Positions 17,989 to 26,800 are shown, numbered from the stretch's first letter. The stretch: DNA of 64,000 bases from Yaniella flava (GCF_039529295.1 NZ_BAAAMN010000010.1:1-64000); one strand, 5' to 3'. A program made the numbers and translations. Notes: a model not told the origin generated them from the letters alone.

Positions 17989-19014
17989 TTATGGGGTCTC
18001 AGCGCCAGTTTCGAACCGCAGCAACGCGGCTACTGCGTCCTCAAGCGAATATTCGACCAGGCCGACGTCGGCACCAGTTCGAATGGCTGCGGCAAGGTGC
18101 GTCGCTTCGTCGGTTGCGCTACGGGTGTATTCCAGCAACAGGGTGCCAACAGCGCCCATTTCAGTAGACCGCGCCACTGCTTGCGAGCCCGAGACTGCCT
18201 GATCGTGGGCCGTGCCGTATTCATAACGTTCGGTGTTCTCGCGAACGCGTTCAGCACTGAGCTCATAAGCCACTGCTCGTAGTTGGGCAGCTAATTCGTG
18301 TTCTGCGGCATCGTCATCGGTACCGCCGCTTTCGACCTCGCGGATAGCAAGCTCGTCAGAGAGTTCTTCGAGTAGTGCGCTGCGGCCCTGGGTTTCTCCT
18401 GCGACGACCACGGCCTCTGGCTGCCAGCTCCGGGCCGTTTTCTCGAGGTGCTCTGCGACCTCGCGGACGTTCTGTTTTACGACTTCGTCGGCGCGATTTT
18501 GAATCTTCGAGTGATGCAACGCGTTCTCACGAGGTTTCGACACCGCGTCATCGGCATCGATCTGTGTTTCTGAGCGTTCATCCATGTCATGGGAGTCGGC
18601 GACGATAACCTGGCGAATGGTTGCCCCGGTTTGATCGGTGATCGCAACCAGCATCTTCACTGCGCGTTCACGCTGACGGATGTAGTCACCGAGCTCGGGT
18701 TCATCACTCCAATGAGCGTGGTCCCCGGCACCCAATGACGCGTCGACCGCGTCGTTCAACAGCACCCCTGTGCTGTTTGCGACGAGTACGCGCCCGTTGC
18801 TGTGTACTTCAGTAATGTCCTCAACGAGTACGGCGTCGTCGATCGTGGCGAGAACGTCCTCAGGCGTACCTGCTTCGGATAGTTGCTGCCTCAGGTCATC
18901 CCACCGCAACCGTACCTGCTGCTCAGCGTCGGCTGCAGGAGACCGTGACTCTAGGTAGATGGTGGCGAAAGGTCCTTCGTGCTCGTACAGAGTGCGCAAT
19001 GCTTCAAGTTCCAC
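17989..19014 (-). CDS. Vms1/Rv2629-family protein (release-factor-like fold)
   Basis: GTG 19014 is chosen because GGAGGG lies 6 bases upstream; the extra 25 residues to 19089 do not look like the family. The 341-residue protein matches the bacterial Vms1/Ankzf1-type (baeRF) family, which relates to eRF1 and includes mycobacterial Rv2629: N-terminal ATIYLESRSP, middle domain WQPEAVVVAGETQGRSALLEELSDELA, and C-terminal L7Ae-like part GAVGTLLLEYTRSATDEATHLAAAIRTGADVGLVEY. Eukaryotic homologues cleave peptidyl-tRNA on stalled ribosomes; the bacterial role is inferred to be translational stress or hibernation. Confidence 0.75.
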   Translation of the reverse strand: MELEALRTLYEHEGPFATIYLESRSPAADAEQQVRLRWDDLRQQLSEAGTPEDVLATIDDAVLVEDITEVHSNGRVLVANSTGVLLNDAVDASLGAGDHAHWSDEPELGDYIRQRERAVKMLVAITDQTGATIRQVIVADSHDMDERSETQIDADDAVSKPRENALHHSKIQNRADEVVKQNVREVAEHLEKTARSWQPEAVVVAGETQGRSALLEELSDELAIREVESGGTDDDAAEHELAAQLRAVAYELSAERVRENTERYEYGTAHDQAVSGSQAVARSTEMGAVGTLLLEYTRSATDEATHLAAAIRTGADVGLVEYSLEDAVAALLRFETGAETP

Positions 19015-19183
19015 TGCGATCCCTCCTGTCTTTAGCGGAAGATTTCGATCACTGTTCCATTGTGTGCAGATGCAAAGGCGCGGTGGCAACAGGTGAGGAG
19101 TTCGGCTATCTTGCGAGCGCCCTCGAAGCTACACTCAGAGAAGATGACTTCACCGATCTCGCGACCACTAAGGAGCGCTCGAC

Positions 19184-19675
19184 ATGCAGATCAACAAGGC
19201 CAAGCAACTCTTCGAACGTCTTCTATCCTTTACTGCCAATGCTGAACAACAGATGGTGGACGCCTTGCCTCGGTTCGCGGAGGCCGCGGAGCATAAGTCC
19301 CTACGCAAAGCATTCGAAAATCATCTTGAAGAAACCCAGGGTCAGCTGAAGCGCCTCGAACAGGCCGCTGAAAACCTTGAGGGCATCCGCCTAAAACAGC
19401 TCAAGGATGTCCCCCTGGCGGCATTGATTGAAGACAGTGACGCGATCATTGAAAATACCGCCCCAGGGCCGATCCGTGATTTTGCTCTGATCGGTGCTGC
19501 ACGGAAGATCGAGCACTACGAGATCGCCGCCTACCGAACGCTTCGGTCGCTTGCGAAAGAACTGGGTTACGCCGATCTCCGTGCCCTACTCAAAGAGACT
19601 CTTGAAGAAGAACAAGCGGCCGACGAGAAACTCAAGAAACTTTCGAATAAGAAAATCGAGCTTGCCAACGACTAA
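19184..19675 (+). CDS. Ferritin-like DUF892 (YciE/YciF-type) protein
   Basis: The 163-residue all-helical protein has the DUF892 pattern: an N-terminal LLSFTANAEQQMVDALPRFAEAAEHKSLRKAFENHLEET helix pair and a second pair around AARKIEHYEIAAYRTLRSLAKELG and LKETLEEEQAADEKL. The Glu/His residues in these helices match the di-iron site of the ferritin-like fold. Homologues are general-stress, iron or oxidative-stress proteins. It lies divergent from the Vms1-like gene, fitting a stress block. It ends four bases into the convergent nitrilase gene. Confidence 0.85.
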   Translation: MQINKAKQLFERLLSFTANAEQQMVDALPRFAEAAEHKSLRKAFENHLEETQGQLKRLEQAAENLEGIRLKQLKDVPLAALIEDSDAIIENTAPGPIRDFALIGAARKIEHYEIAAYRTLRSLAKELGYADLRALLKETLEEEQAADEKLKKLSNKKIELAND

Positions 19676-20475
19676 TCGTTTGTCTTCGGGACGACTGTGA
19701 ACCGTCGACAGGCCAACGCGGGATTTGTGGCACGCGAGCTGGTAATTCGATCGTGGTGTAGCACTGCGTGCGCGAGCCCGACTTCTTCGCCAATTGATGC
19801 GATCGCGATCCCCATAGGATCAATAATCGCACTGTGCCCGGACCCCATTGGAGCCGGCTGATCCGCGGCCACAACGTAGACCGTATTTTCGATAGCACGT
19901 GCACGGAGCAGCGTCGTCCAGTGAAATTCTTTCAACGGACCTGGCACCCATTCTGCGGGTAAGGCCAGCACGTCTGCTCCCGCGTCAATGAGCATGCGAG
20001 AGACCTCGGGGAAGCGCAGGTCATAGCAGGTTTGCATGCCAATTTTCAGGCCGTTGATTTCAAGTAACTGGGGTTCTTGCATCTCGCCTGGGGTGACCCA
20101 CTTGGATTCGTGCGTCCCGAAGGCGTCATAGAGATGGAGCTTCCGATAGACCGCTTCTATGTCACCGTGCTGTATCGCCACCAAGGTGTTATAGATTCTG
20201 CCGTTGCCGTCGGGCTCATTGACCCCGGCAATAATCGCGATGTCCTGTTCGACACTGAGATGCCGAAGTGCCGCCACGGACTCGCCATCCAGTGCTTCAG
20301 CGCTATGCGCGAATGACTCGTCGATGACAGGATTCGTGAACGTCGCGTACTCCGGAAGGACGGCTAATTCCGCACCGCGCTCCGCTGCTTCACTTACGAG
20401 CCGTACTATCTGAGCGAGATTCTCAGATTTGTTGGTAGACGGCGCGTATTGAACAACTGCAACATGGAGGCTCAT
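19672..20475 (-). CDS. Carbon-nitrogen hydrolase (nitrilase/omega-amidase superfamily)
   Basis: The 267-residue protein has the full catalytic triad in the expected contexts: Glu42 (LAVLPEYATF), Lys112 (YRKLHLYD) and Cys150 (GMQTCYDLRFPE). The YRKLHLYDAFG and CYDLRFPE signatures and length fit the Nit2/omega-amidase and deaminated-glutathione amidase branch, which hydrolyses small amides such as 2-oxoglutaramate in the cytoplasm. Precise substrate is not assigned. The gene overlaps the DUF892 gene end by four bases in convergent orientation and lies 32 bases from the SulP gene. Confidence 0.88.
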   Translation of the reverse strand: MSLHVAVVQYAPSTNKSENLAQIVRLVSEAAERGAELAVLPEYATFTNPVIDESFAHSAEALDGESVAALRHLSVEQDIAIIAGVNEPDGNGRIYNTLVAIQHGDIEAVYRKLHLYDAFGTHESKWVTPGEMQEPQLLEINGLKIGMQTCYDLRFPEVSRMLIDAGADVLALPAEWVPGPLKEFHWTTLLRARAIENTVYVVAADQPAPMGSGHSAIIDPMGIAIASIGEEVGLAHAVLHHDRITSSRATNPALACRRFTVVPKTND

Positions 20476-20507
20476 ACAGTTTCCTGTTCTCTCGGCTTTA
20501 TTGCAGA

Positions 20508-21983
20508 CTAACTGACCTGCTTACCAAGTGGGAAGGGTGCGCGCAGGCCAAGGAATTCGACGGTTTTGCCACGATCGCTGTAGCGTTCATGAATCGCATC
20601 GAGCGTCGCCGCGGTGGATTGATCCCAAATATTGGCTTGTCGTAGGTCGATCACCACATTGTCCGGGTCGAGCGCGTAATCGAACTGGTTGGCTAGGTCA
20701 TGTGAGGAAGCGAAGAATAGTTGGCCGGTGACCAGATAGGTCGCGGTGTTTTCTTGGTCGTCCAGGCTGCGTGTGACCTTGGCAAAGTGGGAAACGCGTC
20801 GTACAAAGGCAATCATGGCCGCGAGTACGCCGAGACCAACGCCAATCGCTAAGTTCCCGGTTACTACGGTGGGGATGACTGTGATCAGCATAATCACTGT
20901 TTCAGAAACCGGCATATTTTTCAGTGTGCGAGGGGCGATCGAGTGCCATTCGAATGTCGCGTAAGCGACGTAGACCATCACGGCCACGAGTACTGCCATC
21001 GGCATCATCCCGACGATATCTCCAAGACCGACCGACAGGATCATCAGAAACACCCCCGCCACAAAGGTCGAAATACGCGTGCGGGCACCGGATGCACGCA
21101 CGTTGATCATGGTTTGGCCAATCATCGCGCAGCCGCCCATGCCGCCGAAGAAGCCTGAGAGGATATTGGCGCCGCCTTGGCCCACAGATTCGCGGGTTTT
21201 TGACGAACCGGTGTCGGTAATGTTGTCGACGAGTTGCGCGGTCATCAACGACTCGAGCAGGCCCACGACGGCCATGGTCAGCGCTGCTGGCAGAATCACC
21301 TGGAGCGTTTCGAGCGTGAACGGAACATCTGGAATCAGGAAGACAGGTAACTCGCTGGGCAGCTCGCCTTTATCTTCGACGGTGGGTACGTCAATGCTGA
21401 AGATCACCACGATGAGGGTGACAACTACGATGGCCACGAGCGGTGCGGGAATGACGGCGGTGACTCTGGGCGAGAGGAAGATGATGGCCAGGCCTAGCGC
21501 GAAGAGTGGGTAGACCGCCCATGGGACGTCGATGAGATCCGGCAGTTGTGCCACGAAGATGAGTATGGCCAGCGCGTTGACGAACCCGGTCATCACGGAT
21601 TGCGGGATGAAGCGCATCAGCTTTGCAACGCCAATGACTCCGAACAGAATTTGCAGGATGCCAGCAAGAATCACGGTTGCGAAGAGGTATTCGACGCCGT
21701 GGGACGCGACCACCGGGGCGATGACAAGTGCGGTTGCCGCTGTGGCCGCAGAGATCATGGCGGGGCGGCCACCCAGGAAGGCAATGGACATGGCCATAAT
21801 CGCAGCCGCGTAGAGCCCGACTTTCGGGTCGACGTCTGCGATGAGAGCGAACGCGATAGCTTCTGGGATTAATGCCAATGCGACGACGAGGCCGGCGAGA
21901 ATTTCAGTACGCAGCCACGCTGGGCGTTTGAACGTTTCTCTCACGGATTGGCGTTGGACGGGAGTGACCGGCGCCACGGACAT
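20508..21983 (-). CDS. SulP (SLC26) family anion transporter with STAS domain
   Basis: ATG 21983 with AGAGG five bases upstream is preferred to GTG 21989. The 491-residue protein has about 11-14 TM helices with the Sulfate_transp signature region at ALALIPEAIAFALIADVDPKVGLYAA near the N-terminus, and QGGANILSGFFGGMGGCAMIGQTMINV in the core. A cytoplasmic C-terminal STAS domain (~400-485; VVIDLRQANIWDQSTAATLDAI) follows. Members move sulfate, bicarbonate or other anions; selectivity is not readable. The gene is single and divergent from the SRPBCC gene. Confidence 0.9.
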   Translation of the reverse strand: MSVAPVTPVQRQSVRETFKRPAWLRTEILAGLVVALALIPEAIAFALIADVDPKVGLYAAAIMAMSIAFLGGRPAMISAATAATALVIAPVVASHGVEYLFATVILAGILQILFGVIGVAKLMRFIPQSVMTGFVNALAILIFVAQLPDLIDVPWAVYPLFALGLAIIFLSPRVTAVIPAPLVAIVVVTLIVVIFSIDVPTVEDKGELPSELPVFLIPDVPFTLETLQVILPAALTMAVVGLLESLMTAQLVDNITDTGSSKTRESVGQGGANILSGFFGGMGGCAMIGQTMINVRASGARTRISTFVAGVFLMILSVGLGDIVGMMPMAVLVAVMVYVAYATFEWHSIAPRTLKNMPVSETVIMLITVIPTVVTGNLAIGVGLGVLAAMIAFVRRVSHFAKVTRSLDDQENTATYLVTGQLFFASSHDLANQFDYALDPDNVVIDLRQANIWDQSTAATLDAIHERYSDRGKTVEFLGLRAPFPLGKQVS

Positions 21984-22041
21984 ATGCACCTCTGTGTGGA
22001 AAGTGTGGCCAGATACGTGCGATCACGCGTAGTCTGACCGT

Positions 22042-22527
22042 ATGAGTGAACAGATGTATTCTAGCCATGAAGTCACCGAAGTCGACACCGGACCCTACAC
22101 AATCAGCTATCGGACGCTCGTCGCAGCAGAGCCAGAGCAGTTGTGGAAGCTTGCGTCGAACCCGCACCGACACCATGAACTGGACGGCGGCGGGACCCTT
22201 TCAACCAAGGTGACCGGGCCGGAAGAACTTGCCCAGGGCGATACCTTCAATATTTGGATGCGCCAGTTCGGGCTGCCATATACCCTGACCATGCGCGTGG
22301 TGACAGCTCACACTAAACGTGAGATTGCCTGGCAGCATCCCGGTAAACATATCTGGCGGTGGACGTTTGAACCGGCCGACGATGGCGGAACCTGGGTGAC
22401 CGAGACGTTCGACTATACGCAGGTGACACCCTTGATGATCCGCGGATTCAATTGGATGGGTATCCTGAAGAACAACGCGAAAAACATGCAGGCTTCCTTG
22501 ACACAACTGCAGCAGCGTTTCACCTAA
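22042..22527 (+). CDS. SRPBCC (START/Bet v1-like) family protein
   Basis: The 161-residue protein has the SRPBCC layout: strand YTISYRTLVAAEPEQLWKLASNPHRHHELDG (residues ~17-48), central strands including REIAWQHPGKHIWRWTFEPADDGGTWVTETFDY, and a long C-terminal helix (NNAKNMQASLTQLQQRF). Such proteins bind hydrophobic small ligands in a deep cavity; many are polyketide or stress related. No catalytic role can be claimed. Immediately after its stop begins the truncated Fic remnant on the other strand, so the junction here is a probable recombination or deletion end. Confidence 0.8.
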   Translation: MSEQMYSSHEVTEVDTGPYTISYRTLVAAEPEQLWKLASNPHRHHELDGGGTLSTKVTGPEELAQGDTFNIWMRQFGLPYTLTMRVVTAHTKREIAWQHPGKHIWRWTFEPADDGGTWVTETFDYTQVTPLMIRGFNWMGILKNNAKNMQASLTQLQQRFT

Positions 22528-22848
22528 TTCCGCTCCACGGCAACGCAAAGACCGTAGCCGCATGTCTTGCGAATGCCGAGACATCAAAATCTGCCCAGTC
22601 TATAGCTCGAACAATTTGATGCACATCTGCTAGGTACCGATCTATTTGATCGGACGTGGGCAGCATCATAAGTATGTTCCACCAAAGCAGGAACCGTGTT
22701 TAACTGCCGGTGACGACGTCCCGTGACTTTGTACTCATACACATGGAAACCGTCAGGAGGACCACTATCGGCAATATTCCTCATAGCCGTTGAGTGCGAC
22801 GGTGGATAAAAATAGGAAGTCCACGAGTTGAACGTTGCCACGAGCTCA
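22528..22848 (-). pseudogene. Remnant of a Fic-family toxin gene
   Basis: Two pieces of Fic N-terminal/core sequence survive in different frames. The first (22600-22848) reads FNSWTSYFYPPSHSTAMRN and ends HTYDAAHVRS, matching the WxSYFYPxTxxLRN start and the TFDAAHVRxIH helix of Fic proteins. After a deletion and frame change, IDRYLADVHQIVRAIDWADF and FARHAATVFAL match the helix before the active site. The catalytic HPFx(D/E)GNGR motif is absent: sequence runs out at the SRPBCC stop. It directly follows a VbhA-like antitoxin frame. Non-functional as a toxin. Confidence 0.7.
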
Positions 22849-23066
22849 CGCTGACGTCGTTGGAATAGCCCTCCGTGCCGCACCACGTGCACGCTGCAAA
22901 TACGTCTCTTCATCAATCAGACCCAACGCATCATCTACTAGATCTTTGACGTCGTCCCGATTTGGAACCCAACCTTCGTGCCACGCTGTAGCAAGGGACT
23001 GTAGGACGGCGCGACATTGTTATTCGAAAGCTCAGGCCAGCGATGTTCCATATCAAAGTCACTCAT
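22846..23066 (-). pseudogene. Frameshifted VbhA-like Fic antitoxin
   Basis: Starting at ATG 23066, MSDFDMEHRWPELSNN continues after a one-base shift near 23018 as QCRAVLQSLATAWHEGW, then VPNRDDVKDLVDDALGLIDE. The element TAWHEG fits the (S/T)xxxE(G/N) inhibitory motif of Fic antitoxins, and WPELS plus GWVPNRDDVKDLV resemble VbhA-type antitoxins. The region is 221 bases, one short of a multiple of three. It ends within two bases of the toxin remnant, as in a normal antitoxin-toxin operon. Pseudogene or a sequencing indel; the broken toxin favours decay. Confidence 0.65.
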
Positions 23067-23261
23067 AATTTCCACGGCTTCCTGCTGCGTACGGTCCTCC
23101 CCTATTGAGTTGTTTTGATAGTGCCACGCTCGGCAGGCACGGTTCCGCAGTTTCTGGTGTGCCCAGTCTTGTGTCGTCCACAGGCCTCGAATTGATCGAA
23201 CCCTATCCACATTTTCATTCGTTTCCTCCCACATTCGGAGCTCGGGTGCTGAAGTTTTGGC

Positions 23262-24917
23262 ATGACACGACTTCTGGAGACCGGCGTGAACCCGGCGGCA
23301 CTCATCGACAAGGCCCAGCGACTTCTCGCTAGCGCAGTCGCGGCATACCGCCGTCCCGAGGCTTATTCGAAACTCGCCCGATTCACCGTTGACCAGGCCT
23401 CGATTGACTGGGGAACGGTTTGGGGATCAGACATGTCGGAGTCGCACGAGTCTGTGCGTCCACCAGACGTCCCGTTTCCCGTGCTGCTACGCAACATCGA
23501 AACACTGGCTCGGACCGTCGAAGTACTCCAGACCCTCATGGCAGGATTTGCTTCCGCCGCCTATTATTCGGACATTGAACGAGCCGAAATATTCGGCATG
23601 CCCCCAGGCAAGAGCGCCTTCCGCAATACTGCTGAATACCTTCGTGATTCGCTGATGATCTCCCTCAAAGATGCAAAATCGCGGGTGAAGCTGGCCGGAA
23701 ATTTGGCACCTCTCCCGAGTCTCGACGGTGGTCACGTGCCGGAGTCCTCGTACCCTACCGTTGCTCAAAGTTTTCTTAGTACTTCTATTGATTCGACGGC
23801 AGCCGAGATCGTGGTGGATACCGTCAAACACGTTGAGCGCGCGGCAGCTCAAGCGAAAGTACTCACCCCCGAAGTCGAAGCACAACTCGAGTCGGGCCAG
23901 AACCAACTGGCAGAACACGCGTCCACCTTGGATCCGGATGGCTTACGCCAAGTCGCCAAGCGTTGGTCACAGTACACCACCTACTGGTTCGACCAGGACG
24001 GAAAACCCGACCACGACGTACTGGATCGGAAACGTGGCGCCTTCTACCGCGGACAAACCCAGGGGCTACACAGTTGGATGCTTCGCGTCGACAGCTTGTT
24101 CCATGAACGCCTCCGTGTACTGGCCTCCGTCGTCAACAATCCCAACACCAGCTTTGAGCCACTGAAGTCTCTGTTGGAAAAGCTCTTCGGCACCAGCCTG
24201 CCGAACTTCACCACTCCGGTCATCCGCAAAAAGCCCGACAATCATGGGCAACAAGAGCTCTTTAGTGAAGACGAAGTTGGGAATCCGATGCCGGACGCTG
24301 ACGAGCGCAGTCGTGAACAGAGACTCTTGGATGGCATCACAGCAGTCTTCGATACCGGGATGTCACTCGCCTCAACCACCCTGCCGACGGTCGGCGGACT
24401 CCCACCGCAGTTGAGTGTCATCATGGATTACCAGACCTTATATGATCAGACGTCCCACAGTTGCGAGGCCACCGGTCCGTCGCGCCCCAATGCGACAAAC
24501 TTCATTTCGCAGGCGTTGTTTACCGGGCCGATCTCGCCGTCCTCGATTCGACCACTTTCTTGCGAGGCAGATCTCATTCCCACCGTGCTTGGGGCAAATG
24601 GTGCGGTGCTGGACATGGGACGCACGGCCAGGTTGTTCTCGCCAGATCAACGGCGAGCGCTCATCGCCCGAGATCGCGGATGTGCTGCCCCGAACTGCAC
24701 GATCCCTGCTCCCTGGTGCGATGCCCATCACGCCAAATCGTGGAAACGGGGCGGCCACACCTCGATCGCTAATGCGGCGCTATTGTGTTCGCATCATCAC
24801 CACGCGGTTCACGCTGGCATGTGGACGATCGAGATGAAAGACGGCATCGCTTGGTTTATTCCGGCGCCCTATTTGGATCCAGATCGCAGACCTCGACGAA
24901 ACAGGTTTTGGCGATAA
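23262..24917 (+). CDS. DUF222/13E12-repeat HNH endonuclease-like protein
   Basis: The 551-residue protein has a long helical DUF222 region (residues ~60-440) and a C-terminal HNH domain (~465-525): RRALIARDRGCAAPNCTIPAPWCDAHHAKSW, then GGHTSIANAALLCSHHHHAVHAG, with paired cysteines and the HH/N/H active-site pattern intact. These multicopy proteins are characteristic of actinobacteria and behave as repeat-like or mobile genes of unclear function. The start is uncertain because no strong ribosome binding site is near 23262. Its last 16 codons are duplicated in degenerate form at about 25241. Confidence 0.82.
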   Translation: MTRLLETGVNPAALIDKAQRLLASAVAAYRRPEAYSKLARFTVDQASIDWGTVWGSDMSESHESVRPPDVPFPVLLRNIETLARTVEVLQTLMAGFASAAYYSDIERAEIFGMPPGKSAFRNTAEYLRDSLMISLKDAKSRVKLAGNLAPLPSLDGGHVPESSYPTVAQSFLSTSIDSTAAEIVVDTVKHVERAAAQAKVLTPEVEAQLESGQNQLAEHASTLDPDGLRQVAKRWSQYTTYWFDQDGKPDHDVLDRKRGAFYRGQTQGLHSWMLRVDSLFHERLRVLASVVNNPNTSFEPLKSLLEKLFGTSLPNFTTPVIRKKPDNHGQQELFSEDEVGNPMPDADERSREQRLLDGITAVFDTGMSLASTTLPTVGGLPPQLSVIMDYQTLYDQTSHSCEATGPSRPNATNFISQALFTGPISPSSIRPLSCEADLIPTVLGANGAVLDMGRTARLFSPDQRRALIARDRGCAAPNCTIPAPWCDAHHAKSWKRGGHTSIANAALLCSHHHHAVHAGMWTIEMKDGIAWFIPAPYLDPDRRPRRNRFWR

Positions 24918-25031
24918 AGTGAGTAGCACTTTCAGTTATTCACAATGACAAATTGTGGATTGAACGAGAACCGTAAATATTGCTATATGGGCTGCTAAGG
25001 AGGCGAGGACAAGGTCCCTCGTCATTGCCGT

Positions 25032-25071
25032 GGGAGGGTCTACAGGACATATTGCGCTTGTAGGTCCTCCC
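25032..25071 (+). terminator. Hairpin terminator in duplication unit A
   Basis: GGGAGG with CCTCCC plus inner CTACA/TGTAG pairing forms a long stem, followed on the plus strand by TACCTTTTT. It is probably the terminator of the HNH gene and also lies after the Abi fragment on the minus strand. Confidence 0.6.
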
Positions 25072-25079
25072 TACCTTTT

Positions 25080-25205
25080 TCAATCTGGTCGCTTTTCCAT
25101 ATGAGCTGGCACGCGATTAAAACCGCTAACCCATTCTTCGGCTGCTGGTTCGATATTTCTCATGAGGTCGAAAATCTCGCGCATCAACAAGGGGAAATTG
25201 TCATT
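25080..25205 (-). pseudogene. C-terminal fragment of an Abi-family gene
   Basis: Forty-one codons plus a stop read NDNFPLLMREIFDLMRNIEP and AAEEWVSGFNRVPAHMEKR, clearly homologous to the end of the larger Abi pseudogene (LPFLMREAFGLMKSIEP and VVADWASNFNRIPDLLKAR). No start or N-terminal part is present. It belongs to duplication unit A. Confidence 0.65.
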
Positions 25206-25240
25206 ATGAAACATGGGACCCCTCAGATTATTCAGCTACC

Positions 25241-25580
25241 TATTTGAATCCAAGCTGGCGTCCCTCGACGGGATAGATTCTGGCGAATATTTTTTGCGCG
25301 CCACCTTTTAATGCACAGGTACCAAACTGTGATTGAAAACGATCCAGACATATTGCTAATGTGATTGCTAGGAGATGAGGACAAGGTGCCTCATCATGCT
25401 GGGGAGAGAGGGCAGGACGTATGCGCCTGCAGGCTCTCCCCTTTTCCTTAATATGGTCGAGCTTTCAATAAATCAGGGATGCGGTTGAAGTTGCTGGCCC
25501 AGTCTGCGACGACAGGTTCAATACTTTTCATGAGCCCAAATGCTTCTCGCATCAAAAAGGGCAGATCTTCATCAAATATC
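25241..25580. repeat. Diverged 370-bp tandem duplication, unit B
   Basis: Begins with a degenerate copy of the HNH gene end (TATTTGAATCC versus TATTTGGATCC at 24870), then the shared GAGGACAAGGT element, a hairpin and the 3' end of the Abi pseudogene. Apart from these the stretch 25206-25400 holds no gene. Confidence 0.65.
25401..25441. terminator. Hairpin terminator in duplication unit B
   Basis: GGGGAGAG pairs with CTCTCCCC, with inner GCAGG/CCTGC. CTTTTCCTT follows on the plus strand. It lies seven bases after the Abi pseudogene stop on the minus strand. Confidence 0.6.
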
Positions 25581-26174
25581 GGTTCTAAATGTGAGAGGCG
25601 ATTGCGTAATCGGCGCAGATCGGTAACGCGCCAAAAAGTTATCGCCCCATCTGCGTCCGAGATGTAGGGGAATGCGAACTGCAAAGCTTCCACCCCAGAT
25701 TCGTTCACGGTTGATGTTCTTGCGAATCGTTAACGAAGCTTCTGCTGTCTGATTCGGCAGCAAGTCTTTCCACATTCCAAACATGACTTGAGCTAAGACG
25801 TCATCATGTTGAACGTCATGACCAAATCGCTGATGATCCGGCATGCGCCGTAAAGCGTTATTTTCCGCTGCACGCACGGCCGAAATGCGTTTCCGCTGGG
25901 TCAAGCTGCGCAACGGTGACGCCGGTGGTGACAACAACCAACTATTGGAGTCTCCATCATTTTCTCGGTTCCACCGCTGAAGCTGTGTATCTATGGCATT
26001 GCGAAGGACGACTTCAGTGACGCCTAAAACCTGCTGGACAGCCTCGACGAGCTCGCTATGCCACTGAAACAGCGCTCACTCTCACATATCATTGCGATTC
26101 GCGGCAGCCAAGTATGGCTCCATCCGTGCAAGATGAAGAACCTGGATAATCTTCCGCCGCGAGGTAGCCTTCAC
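25448..26174 (-). pseudogene. Abi-family (abortive-infection-like) protein, inactivated
   Basis: From GTG 26174 the frame reads IIQVLHLARMEPYLAAANRND, then TGA, one codon, and TGA (26082-26084, 26076-26078), continuing as ALFQWHSELVEAVQQVLGV and TEVVLRNAIDTQLQRW, a typical Abi_2-like N-terminus. Restoring both TGA to CGA (Arg) gives RERALFQWHSE. A frameshift near 25691-25697 separates this from the C-terminal half with the hallmark RLRNRLSHLEPIF (RxxxxH HEPN-like motif). Total length, about 242 codons, is normal. Family members are HEPN-type RNase toxins or phage-defence proteins. Three lesions make it a pseudogene. Confidence 0.75.
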
Positions 26175-26338
26175 CCGAACAGTGTGACAGGTCTATTGAA
26201 TGTGACACGGTTAGATATCCACAGCTCTCGTCAAACAACGTTCCTCGGCCTCCGTGCTACAGCTAAGCTGGTGGCAACCCAACAGTTGGCGTCAATGGGG
26301 GCGCGTGACCGACGAAAAGTCATCAAGGAGTTCCGAGT

Positions 26339-26755
26339 ATGGCAAGAAAACCCTTCCACATGCCACCGAAAGCGTTCGGTCCAGCAGAAGCTGATCCCAA
26401 CGCCAATGTCACGGTCTTCACCGCCGACGATGCTCCGGACCTTCGATCGGGTACACCACCTGCCATGCTTCGGAAGTTGGAAGGTGACGGCGCGAATCTC
26501 ATCTTTCTAACGTTCGCACCGGGGCAGGTATTGCGTTCGCACACCTCCGCCCATCCCATCACAGTGCAAGCGCTCAGTGGCAATCTTGAGCTTACGACTG
26601 ATGACGGCGATGTCGTCCTCGAACCGGGCACCGTAGTGCATCTGCGGGCGATGGTCGTCCACGAAGTGTTCGCGCCAAACGACGCCGCAGAGCAAAATGT
26701 TCTACTCCTGACCATGTTCACCGGAGAACGCCACTCTGACGATTCTGCGAGCTAA
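26339..26755 (+). CDS. Cupin-domain protein
   Basis: The 138-residue protein carries a single cupin fold in its second half: LTFAPGQVLRSHTSAHPITVQALSGNLELTTDDG (motif 1, with His but not the full HxH) and EPGTVVHLRAMVVHEVFAPND (motif 2). It resembles small stress-related cupins that bind a metal or small acids; no enzyme activity can be deduced. It lies alone among toxin and pseudogene remnants, transcribed opposite to them. The ATG is preceded by AAGGAG overlapping a GAGTATGG start context. Confidence 0.8.
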   Translation: MARKPFHMPPKAFGPAEADPNANVTVFTADDAPDLRSGTPPAMLRKLEGDGANLIFLTFAPGQVLRSHTSAHPITVQALSGNLELTTDDGDVVLEPGTVVHLRAMVVHEVFAPNDAAEQNVLLLTMFTGERHSDDSAS

Positions 26756-26800
26756 CGCTCAGAGGCGGGGGCCGACCGTTGTTAGAGGCGTGTTTTCGAT

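Larger units (their letters stand above)
24870..25210. repeat. Diverged 370-bp tandem duplication, unit A
   Basis: Contains the end of the HNH gene, a GAGGACAAGGT-CCTC element, a hairpin and the last 41 codons of an Abi-type gene. It aligns with unit B (25241-25580) at a constant offset of about 370 bases. The units differ at many positions, so the duplication is old. Confidence 0.65.

Noticed and set aside
24918..25447. CRISPR or insertion-sequence origin for the repeated stretch
   Set aside because: There are only two diverged units, with no spacers, terminal inverted repeats or transposase; it is better explained as a tandem duplication of gene ends.
26076..26084. TGA codons read as selenocysteine in the Abi gene
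   Set aside because: No SECIS-like element or Sec genes are visible, the family has Arg here, and a frameshift downstream already disables the gene.
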